NCBI RefSeq assembly: GCF_000058485.1 | Contig: NC_008278.1 | Span: 3,528,962-3,592,961, forward strand | From: Frankia alni ACN14a | GTDB taxonomy: Bacteria; Actinomycetota; Actinomycetes; Frankiales; Frankiaceae | Direction: 5' to 3' | DNA: 64,000 nt | Part shown: in pieces, positions 12,301 through 20,608 of the stretch | Position numbering within the stretch: position 1 is the first letter of the stretch | Layout: every line of letters starts with the position of its first letter | Translations under genes and position numbers: made by a program | Notes under the pieces: model-generated | Told to the model about the DNA's origin: nothing | Database searches by the model: none | Seen by the model: only the letters and a program-made list of their open reading frames with translations

Positions 12301-12921
12301 GACATCGGCTTCGGTGGCCTCGACCACGTGCTGGCCTCCGGGCGCAACGTCAACGTGCTCGTCCTCGACACCGAGGTCTACTCGAACACGGGCGGGCAGG
12401 CGTCCAAGTCGACGCCGCGCGGCGCGGTCGCGAAGTTCGCCGGCGGCGGCAAGCGGACCCGCAAGAAGGACCTCGGGCTCATCGCCGCCGCCTACGGCGA
12501 CGTCTACGTCGCGCAGGTCGCCCTCGGCGCCAACGACCAGCACACGGTGCGGGCGTTCAACGAGGCGGCGAGCTGGCCCGGCCCGTCGCTCATCGTCGCC
12601 TACAGCCACTGCATCGCCCACGGCATCGACATGACCGACGGCCTGTCGCACCAGAAGGCAGCGGTGAAGTCGGGCTACTGGCCGCTGTACCGGGTCGACC
12701 CGCGCGCCGAGCAGGCGTTCAGCCTGGACTCGCGCAAGCCGTCGATGACCTACGCCGAGTTCGCCGCCACCGAGTCCCGGTTCACCCGGCTCGGCGCGGT
12801 CGCCCCCGATGTGGTCGCCGAGCTCGAGGGCCTCGCCCAGGACGACATCCGCGCCCGCTGGGAGACCTACGAGCACGAGGCCGCCGCGGCCCCCCGCACC
12901 CCCGACGGCTCGCAGACCTGA
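9394..12921 (+). CDS. nifJ: Pyruvate:ferredoxin (flavodoxin) oxidoreductase
   Basis: A 1175-residue single-chain enzyme that oxidises pyruvate with CoA to acetyl-CoA and CO2, reducing ferredoxin or flavodoxin. Order: the POR N-domain with [11 protein letters not shown] (from residue 26), a CoA/gamma domain, a dicluster ferredoxin domain with [14 protein letters not shown] (about 685-698) and [14 protein letters not shown] (about 739-752), then the thiamine-pyrophosphate domain with [35 protein letters not shown] and [20 protein letters not shown]. All eight cluster cysteines are present, and the length is full for the family. In nitrogen fixers NifJ supplies low-potential electrons to nitrogenase, but no nif gene lies nearby, so a general anaerobic or ferredoxin-reducing role is equally possible. 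The ribosome site before ATG 9394 is weak. Confidence 0.95.
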   Translation: MGQKTIDGNEAATSVAYRASEVIAIYPITPASAMGELADAWATKGRANIWGAVPEVVQLQSEGGAAGAVHGALQAGALSTTFTASQGLLLMLPNMFKIAGELTPMVLHVAARTIATHALSIFGDHSDVMAARSTGFAMLASSSPQEAHDLAAVAHAATLESRVPFLHFFDGFRTSHELNEVAEIDDATLAELLSAERIEAHRLRALSPDSPVIRGTTQDPDTFFQAREAANAYYAAVPGIVQRAMDRVSAATGRSYRIFEYTGHPEAERVVVVMGSGRSAVRDAVTRLVARGEKVGFVQVRLYRPFDGAAFLASLPATVRSIAVLDRTKEPGALGEPLRLDVLAALAERPESMPRVIGARYGLASKEFTPAMAAAVFDELARSQPRRQVTVGIHDDVTNLSLAVDDHGHPEPDDVRRAVFYGLGSDGTVGATRATAGIAADHTPLHAQAYFVFDSKKSGSMTVSHLRLSPRPVDAPWLIDDAQYVGCHQFSLLERVDVLAVAATGATVLINSPYPAETVWEHLPANAQRHLLDRDARLFVVDADRVAREAGLPGIVSPVLQTCFLTLSGLLAADTAVAAVKNAIRIAQGKRGEAVLQRNFAAVDASLGALAQVDLTGRTVGERATRRLSGDAPVFVKEVTARIMAGEGNLLPVSALPIDGTFPVGTARYEKRAIAHELPVWDADLCINCGKCTIVCPHAAIRMTAFDPALLADAPATFKSRQPKDKDLAGLRVTIQVAPDDCTGCSLCVKVCPATSKENREHKALEMVDAAPRLAEERAGWAFHETLPAIDPTRVSADSVRGSQLRQPLFEFSGACSGCGESPYLKLLTQLFGDRILVANATGCSSIFGGNLPTTPWTTGADGRGPAWSNSLFEDNAEFGLGMRLALDSRAREARRLLMAAAGVVGDTLVDELLGADQSTEAGILAQRGRVAELRRRLAGAEHDARLDPLVDNLVDKSVWIVGGDGWAYDIGFGGLDHVLASGRNVNVLVLDTEVYSNTGGQASKSTPRGAVAKFAGGGKRTRKKDLGLIAAAYGDVYVAQVALGANDQHTVRAFNEAASWPGPSLIVAYSHCIAHGIDMTDGLSHQKAAVKSGYWPLYRVDPRAEQAFSLDSRKPSMTYAEFAATESRFTRLGAVAPDVVAELEGLAQDDIRARWETYEHEAAAAPRTPDGSQT

Positions 12922-13008
12922 CCGCCCGACCGCACCGGGCCCCCGCCCGACCGGGCCCCGCCATCCCCTGCCCGAACGGGCAGCCATGCCCCACTCGGGT
13001 GCCGTTCC

Positions 13009-13055
13009 CTGCTTATCCAGAGGCCTCCGTGTCCGAAAAATCCCTCTGGATAGGC
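13009..13055 (-). repeat. 47-bp palindromic element, copy B
   Basis: Inverted relative to copy A (6751-6797). It forms a perfect 10-bp stem, TATCCAGAGG with CCTCTGGATA, around a central CGTGTCCGAAAAAT. The two copies bracket the nadE-nifJ pair. Downstream of nifJ it could also serve as a transcription terminator. Confidence 0.85.
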
Positions 13056-13105
13056 GCGGGCGCGGGCGCCGGGGCGGGGGCGGGCGCGGGGCGGGCGCGG
13101 GATCT
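13056..13105. repeat. GC-only degenerate tandem repeat
   Basis: A run of GGGCGC/GGGGCG hexamers directly follows palindromic element copy B. Its function is unknown. Confidence 0.6.
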
Positions 13106-13234
13106 GGCGGTGGCCGGGCGGTGGGGGCCCGGGTGGGTCAGGCGCGTCGAGGTTCGGCGGCGTGCCACGTAGTGTCGGCATGTTCCGGCGGATTTGCGCC
13201 GGTTTCGAGTGTTTCTAGTCTGGAGGATTCGGCG

Positions 13235-13804
13235 TTGACGGAGAAGGTTGGTCCGGAGTGGGGGCCGCTGGCGGCCCTGGCCGGCGAGTGGGAGGGCGAC
13301 CAGGGTGTCGACGTCGCCTTCGGCAACGTCGAGGGTTCGATGATCACCACCCCGTACCGTGAGCGGGTCACCCTGAAGCCGTTCGGTCCGGTGGACAACG
13401 GCTCGCAGCACCTCTACGGCCTCGACTACAAGATGGCCGCCTGGCGGTTCGGGGAGGAGAACCCCTTCCACACCGAGCTCGGCTACTGGCTGTGGGACGC
13501 CGAGCTCGGCCACGTCATGCGCAGCTTCCTGGTGCCCCGCGGGCAGACCCTGATCGCCGGCGGCGTGGTCGCGCCGGACGCGACGAGCTTCACCCTGCGC
13601 GCGGAACTCGGCTCCACCACGTACGGCATCCTGTCCAACCCGTACCTGGCCCGCGCGGCGAACACGACCCTGTACGAGGTGGCCATCACCGTCAACCCCG
13701 ACGGCAGCTTCGCCTACGACGAGACCACCACGATCGACCACTCGCGGGTCCCCGGCAGCCCGGTCGCCCACACCGACCGCAACGTCCTGCGCCCCGTCGG
13801 CTGA
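13235..13804 (+). CDS. Nitrobindin-like heme-binding beta-barrel protein (DUF1794)
   Basis: A 189-residue cytosolic protein. TTG 13235 is chosen because GGAGG (13222-13226) lies 8 bases upstream; longer frames are shadow. The sequence follows the FABP-like/nitrobindin pattern: LAALAGEWEGDQGV near the start, a YRERVTLKPFG strand, HTELGYWLWD, an LVPRGQTLIAGG hairpin and an ETTTIDHSRV...HTDRNVLRPV C-terminus with a His that is the candidate proximal heme ligand (family knowledge). Nitrobindins bind heme and react with NO or peroxynitrite. It stands alone, and its stop codon lies in the first unit of a 14-bp tandem repeat. Confidence 0.8.
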   Translation: MTEKVGPEWGPLAALAGEWEGDQGVDVAFGNVEGSMITTPYRERVTLKPFGPVDNGSQHLYGLDYKMAAWRFGEENPFHTELGYWLWDAELGHVMRSFLVPRGQTLIAGGVVAPDATSFTLRAELGSTTYGILSNPYLARAANTTLYEVAITVNPDGSFAYDETTTIDHSRVPGSPVAHTDRNVLRPVG

Positions 13805-13870
13805 CACACGTCGGCTGACACACGTCGGCTGACACACGTCGCCTGACACACGTCGGCTGACCCACGTCGG
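13801..13870. repeat. 14-bp tandem repeat, five copies
   Basis: Five copies of CTGACACACGTCGG occur with only two base changes; the first includes the stop codon of the nitrobindin-like gene. Confidence 0.9.
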
Positions 13871-13894
13871 CTGGGCGCCCGGCCCCTGGCTCCG

Positions 13895-13960
13895 CCGGAC
13901 CGTGACCCCGCCCGGACCGTGACCCCGCCCGGACCGTGACCCCGCCCGGACCGTGGTCGC
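13895..13960. repeat. 18-bp tandem repeat
   Basis: Three full copies and one partial copy of CCGGACCGTGACCCCGCC follow the 14-bp array. Confidence 0.9.
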
Positions 13961-14041
13961 GGCCTGACACCGGTGGCCCGCAGTTGCGGTGCGTTCCGTC
14001 CGGTTTTCGCCTCGAGACCGTACACAGCGCACCGCAACCAG

Positions 14042-14452
14042 CGCACCAGCAACCGGCGGGGTGGAGGCCTCGCAGCCACCGAGATCGAAGCCCTCGGTGC
14101 CAGGTGGTCATCGTGCTGGACCCCGGGGCAGGTCGCGTAGCATCTGGCCGGGATCACCACGCCCTGGTGTGTGGCCGCGGGCTGGGCGCTGGACCTGTTC
14201 CGCGGCACGCAGACGCGCGAGCACGGGGACGTCGAGATCGCGGTCCCGGCCGCGAACTTCCCCGAGATCCGCGGCCGCTTCCCCGGATACGCCTTCGATG
14301 CGGTCAGCAGCGGCCGGATCTGGGCGAACGCCACACCGGACGTGCTGGCCGCCACACGCCAGACCTGGCTACGCGACACCTGCCGGCCGCCAGCCAACCC
14401 ACTCGAAGTGCCTTCATCCCGGCTGTCCAACAGCGCGCAAGCCGAGGCATGA
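14042..14452 (+). pseudogene. Aminoglycoside adenylyltransferase-like protein, degraded
   Basis: In one frame the translation reads CWTPGQVA, an in-frame TAG at 14138-14140, then HLAGITTPWCVAAGWALDLF, followed by RGTQTREHGDVEIAVPA and GYAFDAVSSGRIW. This matches the nucleotidyltransferase family with W-x-P-W-T-P-x-x-V, W-x-x-x-G-W-A-L-D-L-F and R-E-H-x-D-x-E-I-A motifs (aminoglycoside 2''-adenylyltransferase-like). Besides the amber stop, no start is visible, and similarity ends soon after QTWLRDT, where intact members continue with the rest of the domain. A short product from GTG 14171 could still be made but would lack part of the active site. It is probably a relic. Confidence 0.7.
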
Positions 14453-14459
14453 TTGCATC

Positions 14460-14696
14460 ATGGAGATTGCGGAAGGCACGGTCGTGGTTGTGCGCGATAC
14501 CTTTGCGGAGGACCGGGCCCCTGTAGTCCTGGCCCTGCTACGGGAATACGGCACCGAAGAGTGGCACTGTGAACCTGATCGTGTGCGCCGAGCTATCGTG
14601 AAACTCGGTCAGGGTGACGTGGATCAGATCAGACACTATCTCAACGTCGCCAAAATAGACTACCGAGACGTGCTCTACTACTCGGGAGACTACTGA
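14460..14696 (+). CDS. Small conserved hypothetical protein
   Basis: 78 residues from ATG 14460, beginning MEIAEGTVVVVRDTFAED. The C-terminal part, RRAIVKLGQGDVDQIRHYLNVAK then DYRDVLYY, has the look of small actinobacterial proteins of about 80 residues that end in D-Y-R-D-V-L-Y; their function is unknown to me. Codon usage is less GC-biased than its neighbours, which with the adjacent pseudogene suggests an acquired patch. There is a weak GAGG 12 bases upstream. Confidence 0.6.
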   Translation: MEIAEGTVVVVRDTFAEDRAPVVLALLREYGTEEWHCEPDRVRRAIVKLGQGDVDQIRHYLNVAKIDYRDVLYYSGDY

Positions 14697-14810
14697 ACCT
14701 TCTTTATGTCCGACTCGGGCTCGGCCCGTCGGAAGCAACGTGTTGGCCACTCCCGCGGTGTACCTGCGGGCGAGTGTTCCCCGAAGCTGACGGCGGTTCA
14801 TCCCGGCCGG

Positions 14811-15296
14811 TCATCGAGCTTCCGCTGTTCGGCTGTCACCGGCTTCGATCGTCCGCCTGAGCCCGGTGTACTCGAGCGCAGCGTAGACCGCCGCGACCGC
14901 CGCTCCGACGATCATGAACGCGGTGCCGAAGGTGGTGAGCGATATCAGGTCGGTGGCCGTCACCCCCAGGCAACCGAGTCCGGACACGACGTTCAGGCCG
15001 ACAACGGTCCAGCCGAGACCGGGCGGAATGGCCGGCCTGGTCGCGACGAAGGCAAGTGCGGCCGCGCCGGCCAACTGATAGATCCCGAATCCGACCGAGA
15101 ACGCGACCGGCATCCCGGTGGGAGATGCCAGCAGGCCACTGGCCGTGATCAGGACGACGCCCATCACGGCGGTGCTACCGCTGTCGATGCGCAGAACGAG
15201 GCGCAGCAGCTGGCCGTGGAGTCGTTCTACCCGTTGGACGAGCAGACGGCTCAGATCCTTCGTCGACTCGCAGAGCCAGCGTGACCTCTCGCCCAC
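14811..15296 (-). CDS. Four-helix integral membrane protein, unknown function
   Basis: A 161-residue protein with about four hydrophobic helices: VMGVVLITASGLLAS, a second around VGFGIYQLAGAAALAFVA, a third at WTVVGLNVVSGLGCLGV and a fourth at GTAFMIVGAAVAAVYAAL, ending EYTGLRRTIEAG. The plan, a short membrane protein with P-P-G-L before helix three and a final E-Y-x-G-L-R-R, is common in actinobacterial membrane proteins of unknown role. GTG 15296 is the first start, but the real one may lie nearer the first helix because homologues usually start there. Confidence 0.65.
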   Translation of the reverse strand: MGERSRWLCESTKDLSRLLVQRVERLHGQLLRLVLRIDSGSTAVMGVVLITASGLLASPTGMPVAFSVGFGIYQLAGAAALAFVATRPAIPPGLGWTVVGLNVVSGLGCLGVTATDLISLTTFGTAFMIVGAAVAAVYAALEYTGLRRTIEAGDSRTAEAR

Positions 15297-15314
15297 CTCC
15301 GGGTGGATCGCGGG

Positions 15315-16928
15315 TCAGATCGGTTGGAGGACGTCGCACGCGGCGGGGCGGAAGGCGCGGCGTGCGCTGTGCACGGCGCTCCCTGAATCCAGGATGTCAC
15401 TCTGGATCGAGGTGACGATGTCGACGGCGCGGTCCACGAGGGACTGGATGCCGAAGGTGAAGAAGACGCTGCCCATCGCGAGGTCCCCGAGTGCGAACAG
15501 CCGCCGGCTCGGGCGACCGTCCACCGTCAGGCGGCTGGTGGCGCGTTCGAGGCGAAACCCGCCGCGCGGATGCGGCTCGGCCAGGCCTGCGTCCACCAGC
15601 GACGTCAGCATCGGCGCGGTGAGGTCGGTGGCGCCGCCGAGGCGGCCGTTGACGGCGTTGACGACGACGGCGGCCCGATGCCTGCCGTGGGCGGAGCTCG
15701 CCACGAAGCCGCCGTCGCCCGGCTCGGCCCCGTCGGCCCCGTCGGCCCCCTCGGTCCACTCGATTCGCTCGATCCGTTCGAGTCCGCCGATCAGCTCGAG
15801 CTGCCCGGACTCCAGCAGGCCCAGCAGCGCGACAGCGCTGGCGGGCGGCATCGGGCAGCACAGGCTCATGAAGGCGCGGTGGTGCGTGGCCAGCAGGCGG
15901 TCCTTGTCGCGTTCGGGCAGCAGCGGCCAGACGTCCGGCCCGACGTCCGGCATGATCTGCTGCAGGATGCGCAGCGGGCCACCGGGTGCGTTGACCGCAC
16001 CGAGCTGCCGGCGCAGCCGGTGCGTGGGTTCCTCCCGGCGCGCGGCGTCGATCTCCGTCCGCACGGCGTCGAGGTTCTCGCCCGCCGCCGCGAGCTCGGC
16101 GCCGATCATGACGATCAGGTCGGCCAGCGCCAGTGATCCACCGGAGGCGGCCATCGCCCGGAACCGCGCCGCGGTGACGTGGCGCGGGGTGAACCGGGCG
16201 GGCCGCTGGCGTACGGCGGGCAGGACCGCCTGGCGGGAATGCAGCCGGATCCTGCCGGTGTGTCCGCGGGCGGCCAGGGCGAGGGTCACGTCGACCGCGG
16301 TCAGCCCGCTGCCGATCACGGCCAGGTCGTCGTCCCGGCGGATCGCGGCCAGCCTCTCGGCGGCCGGGTAGGGATCCCGAACGAACCCGGTGCAACCAGC
16401 CAGCCCGTACGGGTCGGCGGGTCTGCCCGCGCCGGTGGCGAGGACCGCATAGTCGACCTCGTGCTCCTCGCCGTCCGCCGTGCGCAGAACCAGGCCGTGG
16501 CGGGTCGGCACGGCGCGGTGCACCATCCGCCGGTGCAGCTCGACGCTCCAGCCACGCGCGGCCAACGTCACCAGCGCCACCCGGGCGGACTGCTCCAGGT
16601 AGTTGCCGTACAGCGCCCGCGGGATGAACGGCGCACCGGAGACGGGGTCGAGGAAGGACGACTCGGCGCCGACGACGAGCCTGCGGGCGGCGAGCCACTC
16701 GGCGAGATGGCCGTCGTCGCCCGCCCGTACGGACATGTCCCGCGGTATCGCGTTGACCCGCATCGCGTCCAGGTCCGGCTGATAAGGGCGGCCACGCCAC
16801 AGGTGTCGACCACCGTCGAATATCGCCAGGTTGCCGGCGGGAAGGTCATGCTGGTGGGCCAGTGCGTCGAGAAGGCAGACGGCGGACGCGCCGCCGCCGA
16901 TCACGCCGATCCTCGCAGTGGCTGACAT
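15315..16928 (-). CDS. FAD/NAD(P)-binding oxidoreductase
   Basis: A 537-residue flavoprotein. The N-terminus RIGVIGGGASAVCLLDAL is a Rossmann dinucleotide motif (G-x-G-x-x-A/S). A second NAD(P)-binding motif, LAVIGSGLTAVDVTLAL, occurs near residue 205, and ATGAGRP marks the conserved A-T-G-x-x-x-x-P. This is the two-dinucleotide-fold architecture of the FAD/NAD(P)-binding family (NAD_binding_9 type). The fold resembles monooxygenases and disulfide reductases, but no redox cysteine pair is seen, and the substrate is unknown. ATG 16928 starts right at the Rossmann motif, as is usual. Confidence 0.8.
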   Translation of the reverse strand: MSATARIGVIGGGASAVCLLDALAHQHDLPAGNLAIFDGGRHLWRGRPYQPDLDAMRVNAIPRDMSVRAGDDGHLAEWLAARRLVVGAESSFLDPVSGAPFIPRALYGNYLEQSARVALVTLAARGWSVELHRRMVHRAVPTRHGLVLRTADGEEHEVDYAVLATGAGRPADPYGLAGCTGFVRDPYPAAERLAAIRRDDDLAVIGSGLTAVDVTLALAARGHTGRIRLHSRQAVLPAVRQRPARFTPRHVTAARFRAMAASGGSLALADLIVMIGAELAAAGENLDAVRTEIDAARREEPTHRLRRQLGAVNAPGGPLRILQQIMPDVGPDVWPLLPERDKDRLLATHHRAFMSLCCPMPPASAVALLGLLESGQLELIGGLERIERIEWTEGADGADGAEPGDGGFVASSAHGRHRAAVVVNAVNGRLGGATDLTAPMLTSLVDAGLAEPHPRGGFRLERATSRLTVDGRPSRRLFALGDLAMGSVFFTFGIQSLVDRAVDIVTSIQSDILDSGSAVHSARRAFRPAACDVLQPI

Positions 16929-17070
16929 CGACTACCTCACCTGTGGACGCTGCGGAAGCGGAGGTGGTCGTCCACCGCCTCGGCCGCCATCCCCATCGTC
17001 ACCTCGACGGCGGTGTCGGTCACCTCGAGGTCGCCGACGGGCTCGCCGGGCCGGACTGGGCGACCGTGTC

Positions 17071-17105
17071 CGTGGGCCGTGGGCCGTGGGCCGTGGGCCG
17101 TGGCC
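17071..17105. repeat. 7-bp tandem repeat CGTGGGC
   Basis: Five tandem heptamers, the last degenerate. Confidence 0.85.
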
Positions 17106-17219
17106 GGATCCGGATCCGGGTCCCTCGGCGGAACCCTGGACGTCCTGGCGGGGCAGGAGCGTCGGCGTCGAGGTCGTGCCCGGCAGCGTGGCGCGGTGCT
17201 GCACGCGCCCGGCCACTCT

Positions 17220-17270
17220 GAGGTGGGCGCTTCGAGGAGGTGGGCGCTTCGAGGAGGTGGGCGCTCCGTG
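17220..17270. repeat. 17-bp tandem repeat, three copies
   Basis: Three copies of GAGGTGGGCGCTTCGAG, the third with three changes at its end. Confidence 0.9.
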
Positions 17271-17332
17271 GCAGACGCAGCGGCCACACACGGCCGGGGC
17301 CGCACGACGGCGATCGTGGATACGGGTGCTCG

Positions 17333-17450
17333 CTGCACGTCATTGGAGAGCTACGGCCTGCTCGGCCCGTCCTCGACCTGGGTGATCAAGATGTTCCGCG
17401 GAACCGCGCCGGTGCCGTTGGAGGCTCACCCGGCTGCACGCTGTTGGTCC
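17333..17450 (+). repeat. Dispersed GTTCCGCGGAAC element, copy 1
   Basis: The perfect 12-bp palindrome is at 17393-17404, preceded by GATCAAGAT and followed by CGCGCCGGTGCCGTTGGAGG. It shares about 100 bp of patchy similarity with copy 2 (18391-18510), including an upstream CTGCACGT and a downstream CACCCGGC. It lies just past the 3' end of the sirtuin gene. Confidence 0.8.
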
Positions 17451-17464
17451 CCCGGACAGCCGGC

Positions 17465-18367
17465 TCAGGGCAGCCGAGCGGCGAGGGCGGTCAGGGCCGG
17501 CAGGGCGGCGAGGGGGAGGGAGACGCCGGCACCGGGGCGGATCTCGGGCTGGGCGGGGTTGATGCGGATCAGGCGGCCGGCGAGCGACTCGGCGGTGCGG
17601 CGCACGGTCGGCACGGCGGTGCCCGCGCCGATCTCGACGACCACCAGCGGGCCGGCGTCGCCCGGACCGGTCACCTCGTCCAGCCAGGACTCACAGGTGC
17701 GCAGCGCGGCGTCGGTCCGCTCGCTCACCCAGGATCCGTCGCCGAACATGAGGATGTTCGGCCGGGCCAGGTCGCCGCACGACGGGCAGCGGGGCAGCGG
17801 CTCGCCCGCGCGCATCGTCTCCGGATCGACGTCCACCTCGACGCCGTCCGCCGGCCAGATCTCCCCGCCGCACGGGCCGACGCACTGGAGGTGGTGGATG
17901 GAGCCGTGGACCTCCGCCACCGCGTCGATGCCGGCCCGTTGGAACTGGCCGTCGACGTTGGACGTGAACACATACATCCCGCCGGGCAGCCGCGCGCCCC
18001 ACCGGCGCAGCACGGCGAAGCCCTCGTGCGGCCTGGTCGCCCGGTACAGGCCGAGGCGGTGGCCGTAGAAACCCCAGGCCAGCGTCGGATCGTCGCGGAA
18101 GTGGACCGGGTCGGCCAGCTCCACGAACGACAGGCCGAGGCGTTCGTACGGCGGGTAGGCCCGCCAGAAGCCGGCGTCGCCGCGGAAGTCCGGCAACCCC
18201 GAGTCCACGCCCATGCCGGCGCCCGCGCACACCAGCAGCGCGCCCGCGCCCGCGAGCAACGCCGCGGCGGCGTCCAGTGCGGCCTCGACCGTGGCGGCGG
18301 GTCGTCCCGCCGAGGCGGTCACGGGTGGGCGGCGGCCCGCCTGGCTGGCGTGGGTCATCCCTGCCAT
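17465..18367 (-). CDS. Sir2-family NAD-dependent protein deacylase (sirtuin)
   Basis: A 300-residue sirtuin that removes acyl groups from protein lysines using NAD+. The NAD-binding motif GAGMGVDSGLPDFRG is intact, as are YVFTSNVDGQF and the catalytic His in AEVHGS. The zinc site is C-V-G-P-C followed by C-P-S-C, so the first pair is spaced by three residues rather than two. Towards the C-terminus, RPNILMFGD then VVVEIGAGTAVPTVR form the Rossmann end. ATG 18367 is chosen; ATG 18358 would remove three residues. The gene lies between two direct copies of the GTTCCGCGGAAC repeat. Confidence 0.9.
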   Translation of the reverse strand: MAGMTHASQAGRRPPVTASAGRPAATVEAALDAAAALLAGAGALLVCAGAGMGVDSGLPDFRGDAGFWRAYPPYERLGLSFVELADPVHFRDDPTLAWGFYGHRLGLYRATRPHEGFAVLRRWGARLPGGMYVFTSNVDGQFQRAGIDAVAEVHGSIHHLQCVGPCGGEIWPADGVEVDVDPETMRAGEPLPRCPSCGDLARPNILMFGDGSWVSERTDAALRTCESWLDEVTGPGDAGPLVVVEIGAGTAVPTVRRTAESLAGRLIRINPAQPEIRPGAGVSLPLAALPALTALAARLP

Positions 18368-18390
18368 TATGGGCGATCCCTGCGCGGGCT

Positions 18391-18510
18391 CTCTGCACGT
18401 GATCGGTGCGTGGCGGCCGCGCGACTCCCCCCCGACCCCATGACGATCATGGTGTTCCGCGGAACCGCGCCGGTGCCGTCGGAGGCGCACCCGGCGGCGC
18501 CTCTCGGCAC
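18391..18510 (+). repeat. Dispersed GTTCCGCGGAAC element, copy 2
   Basis: The palindrome is at 18454-18465, preceded by GATCATG and followed by CGCGCCGGTGCCGTCGGAGG. It is in the same orientation as copy 1 and lies just upstream of the sirtuin start, so the two copies form direct repeats around that gene. Confidence 0.8.
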
Positions 18511-18585
18511 CGGGCGCGCTTCCGTCCGCAGTCGGGCGTGTCCGGTGCCCTCGACGTGCAACGGGAGGGCGGACGGAATGTGCTT

Positions 18586-19197
18586 TCAGGTTGCCGCGGA
18601 GGTCTGCTGGCCGTCGGGGGCCGGGGGTGGCAGGACGTGCGGGGCCGGGCGAAGCCCGTCGACGAGCAGCGCGAGGTAGCGGCGGCGGTTCAGGCCCGCC
18701 GGGTCGTCGGGGCTGACCGTGGCCAGGGCCATCACGACGACCGCGGACAGGTCCCGGCGTTCGAGCTCGGGGCGGACCACGCCGGCGTCGCGGGCGCGGC
18801 CGAGCAGGCGTTCCATCGACTCCAGGTAGCGGTGCACCCCCTCGACGTGGAAGGCGTCGGTCTCCCGGGCGAGGGCGAGGATCACCTGCCGGCCCGCCAG
18901 CGCCGCCACCGTGGCCTCCAACGCGCCGACGAGGTCGTGCCACGGGTCGTCGGTTTCCCGGGTCAGCCGGGGCACGATCTCGGTGCTGACGAGATGGTCG
19001 AACACGGTGCGCAGCAACTGGTCGCGGTTGCGGAACCGGCGGTAGACCGTCGCGACCCCCACGCCGGCGCGCCGGGCCACCTCCTCCAGCGTCACGGCCC
19101 GCCCGACGTCCTCGAAGGCCTGGTCGGCCGCGGCGATGATCCGCTCGTAGTTGCGCGCCGCGTCGACGCGCAGGCCCCGCCCGCCCGTTGCTTCCAC
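18586..19197 (-). CDS. TetR-family transcriptional regulator
   Basis: A 203-residue repressor-like protein. The helix-turn-helix lies at about residues 20-62: RIIAAADQAFEDVGR, then VTLEEVARRAGVGVATVYRR and FRNRDQLL. The C-terminal ligand domain is divergent, as expected. It is transcribed away from the cation-efflux gene (start 19352), its most likely target. The 154-bp shared gap has no obvious operator palindrome. Confidence 0.88.
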   Translation of the reverse strand: MEATGGRGLRVDAARNYERIIAAADQAFEDVGRAVTLEEVARRAGVGVATVYRRFRNRDQLLRTVFDHLVSTEIVPRLTRETDDPWHDLVGALEATVAALAGRQVILALARETDAFHVEGVHRYLESMERLLGRARDAGVVRPELERRDLSAVVVMALATVSPDDPAGLNRRRYLALLVDGLRPAPHVLPPPAPDGQQTSAAT

Positions 19198-19351
19198 CGG
19201 GGCACGCTAACAGCGCGCGGCTCGTTCCCACGTCGGGTGGGCGGCGTCCGAACCGGTCACATGAGCGACACCACGGCCGTCGGCGGCGATTCGTGCGACA
19301 CATCCGGCCTTGTCGGGTTAGAACATGGTCATCGGGGCTAAGGACGAAGGC

Positions 19352-20491
19352 ATGCCCGCTGACACCGACGGCGCGCCTGCCGCCACCCCGCCCATCCCGG
19401 CATCATCCGCGGCGCCGGCAGCCTCGGCGGAGTGCGAGCCGGTGAGCGAAAGCCTGACGACACCACCCGCCCCGGCCGAGCTGCCGCCCGAGGCCCGCGA
19501 CGCGATCCCGCTGCAGCAGGACGGCGGCGCCGGCAAGAGCGAGAGCGGTCTCACCGTCGCCGTCGCCTTCGTGGCCAACCTGGTCATCGCGATCGCGAAG
19601 ACGGGGGCGGCCCTGCTCACCGGCTCCGCCTCGATGGTCGCCGAGGCCGCCCACTCCTGGGCCGACACCGGCAACGAGGTCTTCCTGGTGATGGCGAACC
19701 GTCGCTCGCGCCGCCCGCCGGAGCCGGGTCATCCGCTCGGGTTCGGCCGCGAGGCGTACGTCTGGGCGCTGTTTGCGGCCATGGGACTGTTCGTCGCCGG
19801 GGGCGCGGTCTCGATCACCCACGGGGTGCAGGAGCTGTTCGCGGGCGAGTCCGGCGGGGACTACCTGATCGGCTACATCGTGCTGGCGGTGTCGTTCCTG
19901 CTGGAGGGGACCTCGTTCCTGCAGTCGGTGCGCCAGGCCAGGCCCGAGGCCGCGTCGATGAACCGGGACGTCCTCGAGCACGTGGTGGAGACGTCCGACC
20001 CGACGCTGCGCGCGGTCTTCGCCGAGGACTCGGCGGCGCTCGCCGGCGTCGTGATCGCGGCGCTCGGGCTGGCGCTGCACCAGATCACCGGTGTGGCGGC
20101 CTTCGACGCGCTCGGCTCGATCCTGGTCGGGGTGCTGCTCGGGGTGGTCGCCATCGTGCTCATCAGTCGCAACCGGCGTTTCCTCATCGGGCAGGAGGCC
20201 GACCCGCAGGTGCGCGCGGCGACGCTGCGGGCCCTGCTGGCGCTGCCGGAGGTCGACCGGGTGACACGCCTGCGCCTGGAGGTCGTCGGCCCACGGATGA
20301 TCACCGTCGTCGGCGATGTGGACCTGATCGGCGACGACATCGAGCCCAACGTCGCCCTGCGCCTGCGCGGGGTGGAGGCCAAGCTGTCCGCCTCGCCCGC
20401 CGTCGTCGACGCCGTGCTCAGCCTCTCCGCCCCCGACGAGCCCTCCCTCGACCCCGACGACACCCCCGAGCCCACCCCCGCCGCCGCCTGA
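19352..20491 (+). CDS. Cation diffusion facilitator family transporter
   Basis: A 379-residue membrane protein of the CDF family, which exports divalent metals by proton exchange. ATG 19352 is favoured by AAGGA (19340-19344) 7 bases upstream; ATG 19325 is an alternative. After a Pro/Ala-rich N-terminus of about 60 residues come TM1 (VAVAFVANLVIAIAKTGAAL) and the metal-site helix SMVAEAAHSWADTGNE, with the H-x-x-x-D pair. The second metal helix carries EDSAALAGVVIAAL, where the usual H/D-x-x-x-D is incomplete, so selectivity may be atypical. The cytosolic C-terminal domain follows QEADPQVRAATLRALL. Confidence 0.85.
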   Translation: MPADTDGAPAATPPIPASSAAPAASAECEPVSESLTTPPAPAELPPEARDAIPLQQDGGAGKSESGLTVAVAFVANLVIAIAKTGAALLTGSASMVAEAAHSWADTGNEVFLVMANRRSRRPPEPGHPLGFGREAYVWALFAAMGLFVAGGAVSITHGVQELFAGESGGDYLIGYIVLAVSFLLEGTSFLQSVRQARPEAASMNRDVLEHVVETSDPTLRAVFAEDSAALAGVVIAALGLALHQITGVAAFDALGSILVGVLLGVVAIVLISRNRRFLIGQEADPQVRAATLRALLALPEVDRVTRLRLEVVGPRMITVVGDVDLIGDDIEPNVALRLRGVEAKLSASPAVVDAVLSLSAPDEPSLDPDDTPEPTPAAA

Positions 20492-20608
20492 CCGCAACGG
20501 CACCAGGGCGCAGGCCGCCTGCGGTGCGGTGTGCACGGTCTGACGGACCGGATGGTGCACGACGCACCGCAGTCCGTCTCGCGCACCGCAGCTCGCGACG
20601 ACGCGGCA

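Larger units (their letters stand above)
16929..17464. other. Repeat-rich intergenic region
   Basis: About 535 bases without a supported gene lie between the oxidoreductase start and the sirtuin end. It contains a 7-bp array (17071-17105), a 17-bp array (17220-17270) and one copy of the GTTCCGCGGAAC element (17333-17450). Confidence 0.6.

Noticed and set aside
9370-12987. 1205-codon frame antisense to nifJ
   Set aside because: Shadow; composition dominated by Arg, Gly, Asp and Val.
11961-13172. Long plus-strand open frame of about 400 codons inside and beyond nifJ
   Set aside because: Out of frame with nifJ, Arg/Pro/Gly-rich shadow typical of high-GC coding sequence, no ribosome site.
13801-13960. 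Possible CRISPR array
   Set aside because: The units are contiguous tandem repeats without spacers, and no cas gene is present.
17393-17404. LexA/SOS box
   Set aside because: The palindrome is GTTC-N4-GAAC, the reverse arm order of the actinobacterial LexA site GAAC-N4-GTTC; also found after, not before, genes.
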